Shown here one piece after another: positions 59,465 through 64,000 of a stretch of DNA of 64,000 nucleotides. How positions within the stretch are numbered: position 1 is the stretch's first letter; every line of letters starts with the position of its first letter. The DNA lies in the NCBI RefSeq assembly GCF_003751225.1, contig NZ_RJKE01000001.1:5890001-5954000 (forward strand), written 5' to 3'. The stretch comes from Actinocorallia herbida (GTDB lineage Bacteria > Actinomycetota > Actinomycetes > Streptosporangiales > Streptosporangiaceae). The position numbers and the translations under genes were made by a program. The notes beneath the pieces were generated by a model. The model did not search any database. It was not told where the DNA came from and saw only the letters and a program-made list of their open reading frames with translations.

Positions 59465-61351
59465 TCAGAGATCGAGGGTGAGGTGGGACGTGCGCGCCCA
59501 AGAGACACACGGGAGCATTCGGTCGTTCGGCTGAGAGCTGGTCAGGATCGCGTCGCGGTGCTCGGGAGTTCCGGCGAGTACGCTCACTTCGCAGCTCCCG
59601 CAGACGCCCGCCTGGCATGAGTAGTCGACGTCGACGCCCGCCTCGTGCAGCGCGGTCAGAACGCTCGTTCCTGCCGGCACTGTGAGGGACAGGCCGCTCG
59701 CCTCGAGCGTCAGCTCGATCGGGGCGTCACTGCCGCCGTCCGCGGGCAGCGACGAGAACCGTTCGAGACGCAACCCGAGCGAGGGGTGCCGCCGGATCTC
59801 TGCTTCGACCGCACGGAGCAGCGCCTCCGGCCCGCAGCAGTACACCAGGGTTCCCTTCGGGCAATCCGTCAGGATCGCCCGAATGTCGAGAAGTCCGTCG
59901 CGGTCCTCCGGCTGGAGCAGAACGCTCTCCTGGTACCGCTCGGCGAGCTCGTCGGCGAAGGCCATGCTCGCCTCGGATCGACCGCCGTAGAACAGCCGGA
60001 ACGAACGACCGCGATCATGCGCGACACCGACCATCGCCTTGATCGGTGTGATTCCGATACCGCCGGCGATGAACACGTAGTGCTCGGCATCCTCGAGCTC
60101 GAAGTGGTTGCGGGGACCCCGTGCGCGAACCTTCTCCCCGACATCGAGTCGGTCGTGAACCCGGACCGACCCTCCTCGGCCCTGGCGCTCAAGGAGCACG
60201 GCGATCTCGTAGTGCGGGTCGCCGGGGTTCCCGCAGAGCGAGTACTGGCGGACCATCTCATCGTCGAGCAGCAGATCGATGTGCGCGCCGGGACGCCAAG
60301 CGGGCAGTGGTGCTCCGTCAGGACCTCGGAGGGTGAGATGTACGACGCCCTCGGCAGGGAAGCGCCGCTTGGCGACGGTCAGGGTCAGGTAGTCGTCGGT
60401 CTCCCCCTTCTGCTGAGGAGATCCCGCCGCTGCGGGGAGGTCGGGTCGGATGACGTCTGGAAGATCACTGTGTGCTGAGTCCTGCCATGGGAAGTCGTTG
60501 CGCGCCCAACGGGTCCAGTAGGTCGCCGCGCCTGCGGCAATGCGGGTACCGGTGCCGAGGTCGCGCGACCCGATGGGGCCGGGTTGCCACATTGCTCCAG
60601 GAATCGAAGCGACCCTGTGGCGTCCTATGGGCACCGCCGCACTGATCACCCCTTCTTCGTGACCGAGCTCGGCCAGGACGGTTCCGTCCGGCGAACAGAT
60701 GCGTGACCCGAGCCCGGCGGCCGCGTGTCCGGTCATCACGGTCGAGACTCCGAGGCAACGGGAGAACTGGATCGCCGCCTCACGGGCGGCGCGACGTCCG
60801 CCCTTCCGCCTGCCCCGCCTCATCGGCAGGTCGAGTCCCCCGACGACCAGACCGACGCGATGTTCGTGAAGTGCCCTGGCCACAGCGCTAGAGGCCCATT
60901 CGGGTCCCGACACGAGTCCCAGGGGTTGCTGGGCTCCGAGCAGATCGCTGATCAGCACACCCGGTGCCGTGCCGGCGCGACACCACGCGTACTCGCTCGA
61001 AGCCAGCACGGACCTGTTGTGCAGGTAGATCACACCGTCCGGCTCGACGAGCATGTAGGTCTGGAACGTGTGGCCGCCGCGCACCGACAATGCTCCCCCG
61101 GTGATGGCGCACCCCAGGTCGGCGGCGAGTTGCCGCAGCAGGTTCAGCGGCGCCCCGTCGATGTGCCGCGGGACCCGGTCGACGTCGACTGTGCCACCCT
61201 GCGGTGACGTCATCGAGTCCGGGAGCACGATGAGGTCCGGCCGGTGCCGGCCGTGCGCGCCGCGCACGAGTTCCTCAACGCGCCGGAGGTTGCCTTCGAC
61301 GTCGCCTGGCACGAGGCGCGGCTGGACCGCTGCGATGATCAGCTCTGTCAT
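59465..61351 (-). CDS. Fusion of a degenerate nitrilase-like domain with a phthalate-dioxygenase-type reductase
   Basis: ATG 61351 overlaps the stop of the next gene upstream (ATGA). The 628-residue protein starts MTELIIAAVQPRLVPGDVEG and its residues 1 to about 285 follow the carbon-nitrogen hydrolase fold (LIVLPDSMTSPQGG, VEPDGVIYLHNRSVL, LGLVSGPEWASSA). The catalytic Glu, Lys and Cys positions hold Asp45, Arg113 and Ser148/Gly149, so hydrolase activity seems lost. Residues about 320-530 are an FAD/NAD reductase (RQYSLCGNPGD, FIAGGIGITPIKAM, YCCGPEALL). Residues about 545-628 are a plant-type 2Fe-2S ferredoxin (C579, C584, C587, C615). It should pass electrons from NAD(P)H to an oxygenase, which is not in the window. 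Confidence 0.88.
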   Translation of the reverse strand: MTELIIAAVQPRLVPGDVEGNLRRVEELVRGAHGRHRPDLIVLPDSMTSPQGGTVDVDRVPRHIDGAPLNLLRQLAADLGCAITGGALSVRGGHTFQTYMLVEPDGVIYLHNRSVLASSEYAWCRAGTAPGVLISDLLGAQQPLGLVSGPEWASSAVARALHEHRVGLVVGGLDLPMRRGRRKGGRRAAREAAIQFSRCLGVSTVMTGHAAAGLGSRICSPDGTVLAELGHEEGVISAAVPIGRHRVASIPGAMWQPGPIGSRDLGTGTRIAAGAATYWTRWARNDFPWQDSAHSDLPDVIRPDLPAAAGSPQQKGETDDYLTLTVAKRRFPAEGVVHLTLRGPDGAPLPAWRPGAHIDLLLDDEMVRQYSLCGNPGDPHYEIAVLLERQGRGGSVRVHDRLDVGEKVRARGPRNHFELEDAEHYVFIAGGIGITPIKAMVGVAHDRGRSFRLFYGGRSEASMAFADELAERYQESVLLQPEDRDGLLDIRAILTDCPKGTLVYCCGPEALLRAVEAEIRRHPSLGLRLERFSSLPADGGSDAPIELTLEASGLSLTVPAGTSVLTALHEAGVDVDYSCQAGVCGSCEVSVLAGTPEHRDAILTSSQPNDRMLPCVSWARTSHLTLDL

Positions 61352-62745
61352 GAGCCCGCTCCGTTCCAAGGCCGTTCGGCGGTCTCCATCTCGGTCACCT
61401 GCCGCGAGTCGCGGAACGCCCGGCGGCGCGTCGAAATCAGAATCTTCGCCCCCAGTCGCCCTTCTCGGACGAGGTCGCGCATGACGGCCCCACGGTCCGG
61501 CGCCCTCTGAAGTGCCGAGGCGACGGCAGCGAGAAGGCGGGTGAGCTCGATCGATCGGCCGAGTTCGCGGCCTCGCGCCCCCGCTGCGGCGACCAACGGG
61601 AGGCGCAGGTCGTGCAGGGCAGGGACCAGCGCGACGATCCCGGATGTCTCGCGCTGCACGCGGCCCTGGTGGATGCCCGCGAGGTAGGCGAACTTGCAGT
61701 CTTTCTCTCGCTCGTGCTCCCACCGCCGCATGGTGCGATCTAGGAGAAATGGGTCATCCAGGATCTTCGCCGTGTGCTCGGCGATCGTGCGACCCGCCCA
61801 CATGGCGTCCCGGATCCCTTGACCGAGCACGGGGTCCTTGAAGTGGCCGGAGTCGCCGATCAGGGCCCACCCGGGTCCGGTGGCTCGGCGAAAGTAGGAA
61901 GCGAGGTTCTCGGTGATCCGGGGCCTGGATCCTCCCGATGATCCGCGGAGCCGCTCCGCCGCGGCCGGGTGGTCGACGAGCTTGCGCCGCCAGAATTCCT
62001 CGGGGTCGCTTCGCGCGAGGGAGATCTCCCCTCGGTCGACGAGGAAGACGACGATCAGCTCGCGGGGCCGGGAGGTCGGGAAGATGAAGCAAAGTGAGGT
62101 GCCATCCCGCCAGTGGTACATCGTGGTGGTCTCCGGCCCGTCTGCCAGGGGGTCCTCGACGTACCTGTACACAGCGCCACGGTTGCTGTGGGCGAACCTG
62201 TACGGCCTCTCCGCGCCCACAAGCGAGGCCACGGTCGACTGCTGTCCGTCAGCGCCGAGGACCAATGGGGCTTCCAGTTCGCGCTGTCGCCCTTCGGCAT
62301 CTCGGTAGGTCACGCCGCTGGCGCGACCGCCTCGCCAGCGGACTCCCGTGACCGTGCACTGCTCGCGCACGTCGGCACCGGCCCGGCGAGCCGCCCGCAC
62401 CAGTGTCTCGTCGAGCTGGACGCGGGGCACGGAGATGGCGAGATAGCCGCTCGTGGAGGGGTCCGAGACCTCTTCGTATGTAGCCCGCCCGTCGGTTCCG
62501 TTGTCGAACTCGGCGATGGCGCGGGTGACGGCCGGCGGCCGGAGCGCCAGGACGTCATCAAGTGCTCCGATCCTCTCGAGCTCCTTCACCCCGGCTGTGA
62601 ACATCGTGTGGGTCGAGAGCACGTCCGAGGGGAACTTCGCCCGGTCGACCACGACGACTCGGCGGCCGGCCTTGGCGTAGGCGGCGGCCGCGGCTGAACC
62701 CGCACATCGGGCGCCTACGATGACGACGTCTGCTTGCTCGACCAT
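61348..62745 (-). CDS. FAD-dependent oxidoreductase (geranylgeranyl-reductase/monooxygenase-like)
   Basis: The 465-residue protein has the N-terminal dinucleotide-binding motif VVIVGARCAGSAAAAAYAKA, a VVVDRAKFPSD segment and the second FAD motif GWALIGDSGHFKDPVLGQGI with the DA following, as in class-A flavoprotein monooxygenases and geranylgeranyl reductases. VLGADGQQSTVASLVGAE is the DG motif. It would hydroxylate or reduce a substrate in the pathway. The first gene of the minus-strand cluster, it diverges from the PucR-type gene. Confidence 0.88.
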   Translation of the reverse strand: MVEQADVVIVGARCAGSAAAAAYAKAGRRVVVVDRAKFPSDVLSTHTMFTAGVKELERIGALDDVLALRPPAVTRAIAEFDNGTDGRATYEEVSDPSTSGYLAISVPRVQLDETLVRAARRAGADVREQCTVTGVRWRGGRASGVTYRDAEGRQRELEAPLVLGADGQQSTVASLVGAERPYRFAHSNRGAVYRYVEDPLADGPETTTMYHWRDGTSLCFIFPTSRPRELIVVFLVDRGEISLARSDPEEFWRRKLVDHPAAAERLRGSSGGSRPRITENLASYFRRATGPGWALIGDSGHFKDPVLGQGIRDAMWAGRTIAEHTAKILDDPFLLDRTMRRWEHEREKDCKFAYLAGIHQGRVQRETSGIVALVPALHDLRLPLVAAAGARGRELGRSIELTRLLAAVASALQRAPDRGAVMRDLVREGRLGAKILISTRRRAFRDSRQVTEMETAERPWNGAGS

Positions 62746-62934
62746 GTCTCAACTCCGTTCTGCGCTGCGACCTGCTGGGAGTCAGTAGTCGGCATCGGGT
62801 GCGGCGACGTGACTTCCGGACGCAACTCTGGCCGAGATGTGTGACCACAATCTCGTGCCTTGGAGCCAAGTTGCGGAACGATGTTGTGGTAAACACACAA
62901 CCCTCATGACCGTCCATTGCGAGACAATGGAAAC

Positions 62935-64000
62935 GTGACCGAAACAAGTGGCGAGCTGAGGGCTTGGCTGGCTAACTTCGTCAGCGCCGAACTGAGACAC
63001 GAGGCAACAGAAGCCAGCGTGAAGCGATTCGCGTCGGCGATTCTTGCGCGGTGCCCGGAACTCGGGTCGGACCCGCATTTGCATCAGCTGATGCGGAGTG
63101 CCGCGCAAGCGCACTGGACCCGCTTCCTGTCCGATCTTCTGGGTACGCCGCACGAGATTCACCTGGTCCAGCCGGCAGCGGAACTGGCGGCCGAGATCGC
63201 GCGTCGGAGGATCCCGCTGACGACGCTGTACACGATGTACCGCGTGGCTCTCGAATCAACGTGGGACTACATCACCCAGATGCTCGGGGACCTGCCTCCG
63301 GACGTCGAACCCTCAGAGTTCCTTGTGTTCTTCTGGAGCCGGGCGAGCGAGTGGCTCAACGGGTCGGTCGGACCTTCAGTCGAGGTCTACGAGGCCGAAC
63401 GGAAGCGTCTGGGCCAAGGATCGAAGGCTCGCCGCCTCGAGTTGATCCTCAATGTGCTGGACGGCCGGGCGCCGGAGGCAAGCCGGGTCTCGGCCGAACT
63501 CGGCGGCTTTCCGATCTCCGGGTTCAGCACGGCGTTGATCCTCTTCTCGGATACCCACGACTCGCTCTCCACGCTGGAGACCGCGGCACTGCGGCTGAGC
63601 CGCACCGTCGGCGCCCACCACCCGCTGACCGTGCCGCCCAGCGATCGCGAGTTGTGGTGCTGGCTCAGCTCCACGTCTCCGCTCGACCTCAAGGCGCTCT
63701 TGCGGAGCGAACCCCTGCTGAGTCGCCTGCGGGTTCGCGCGACCGTAGGTACTTCCGTATCCGGCCTGGCGGGATTCGTACGGTCGCATCACGAGGCCGT
63801 GGCCGCCCGAGCGCACTGCGAGCGGACAGGGTCGCCCGCTGCGGTGACGTGCTACGAGGACGTCGAGATCCTTGTCCTCCTGGACAAGGATCCCGAGGCA
63901 GCCATGGCGTTCGCGCGGCGGACGCTCGGGCCGCTCGCCGACGACACGGTCACCGCGGCACGCCTTCGCGAGACGGCGCTCAGCTTCCTTTCGCACGTCA
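62935..64000 (+). CDS. PucR-family transcriptional regulator (partial, C-terminus off window)
   Basis: From GTG 62935 the frame stays open to the window edge (355 residues). The N-terminal part (VTETSGELRAWLANFVSAEL, RIPLTTLYTMYRVALESTWD) is an RsbRD-like helical domain, followed by a GGDEF-like/CdaR middle region (ISGFSTALILFSDTHDSL, VRATVGTSVSGLAGFVRSHH, TCYEDVEILVLLDKDPEAAM). The PucR C-terminal helix-turn-helix should lie beyond the edge. It diverges from the catabolic cluster with about 190 bases between, so it probably controls it. Confidence 0.88.
   Translation, partial: MTETSGELRAWLANFVSAELRHEATEASVKRFASAILARCPELGSDPHLHQLMRSAAQAHWTRFLSDLLGTPHEIHLVQPAAELAAEIARRRIPLTTLYTMYRVALESTWDYITQMLGDLPPDVEPSEFLVFFWSRASEWLNGSVGPSVEVYEAERKRLGQGSKARRLELILNVLDGRAPEASRVSAELGGFPISGFSTALILFSDTHDSLSTLETAALRLSRTVGAHHPLTVPPSDRELWCWLSSTSPLDLKALLRSEPLLSRLRVRATVGTSVSGLAGFVRSHHEAVAARAHCERTGSPAAVTCYEDVEILVLLDKDPEAAMAFARRTLGPLADDTVTAARLRETALSFLSHV

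Overview
This is a high-GC actinomycete chromosome segment. The gene content (conservon-type kinase/roadblock/DUF742/GTPase operons, DUF397 and DUF5753 proteins, DUF6247, many ATGA/GTGA-coupled genes, GTG starts) fits a filamentous actinobacterium such as Actinomadura or a streptomycete relative; the genus is an inference. No rRNA, tRNA or CRISPR array was seen.

Layout. 0-6 kb: a partial TetR gene, a DUF5753 fragment next to DUF397, a YefM/YoeB toxin-antitoxin pair with a visible palindromic operator, an IS30 element whose transposase carries an amber codon, and a conservon with B, C and D genes but no kinase. 6-13 kb: accessory genes (a frameshifted DUF7064-type gene, two secreted proteins, two GNAT acetyltransferases, unknowns). 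13.4-15.4 kb: an XRE regulator followed by a close homologue of the ethylene-forming enzyme. 16-20 kb: a sodium/solute symporter-histidine kinase fusion, its LuxR-type response regulator and a lone receiver domain. 20.0-21.6 kb: a decayed IS605-type element with intact TnpB, a probable omega-RNA end and a TnpA stub.

21.5-32 kb: an unassigned biosynthetic-looking locus of two divergent arms. One arm encodes an AMP ligase, a thioester-reductase-like SDR, a hydrolase-acyl carrier protein fusion, a transglutaminase-like protein, an MMPL exporter and an ECF sigma factor. The other encodes an acyl carrier protein, a second AMP ligase and a DUF3050 protein with the His/Glu/Asp pattern of haem-oxygenase-like metalloenzymes. 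This is the main candidate for an undescribed pathway. 32-40 kb: a complete conservon (A-B-C-D) running into a TauT/SsuA-type binding lipoprotein, facing a second SsuA/SsuC/SsuB-type operon. 40.4 kb: a lysR gene broken by an amber codon.

41.7-48.5 kb: a low-density, partly AT-rich, IS-laden island. It holds a DUF6247 two-gene module, the cut-off 3' end of an acyl-CoA dehydrogenase gene, a foreign-looking (p)ppGpp-synthetase-HEPN fusion (candidate abortive-infection protein), two related IS5-type elements, a second IS30 element and an IS256 transposase scrap. 48.5-51.1 kb: a third conservon with only A and B, next to an IS.

51.3-62.7 kb: nine same-strand, mostly overlapping catabolic genes (quinone-oxidoreductase-like MDR, mycothiol-dependent isomerase family protein, aldehyde dehydrogenase, acyl-CoA dehydrogenase, SDR, aminoglycoside-phosphotransferase-fold kinase, acyl-CoA ligase, an unusual nitrilase-like/phthalate-dioxygenase-reductase fusion, FAD oxidoreductase), transcribed away from a PucR-type regulator that runs off the right edge.
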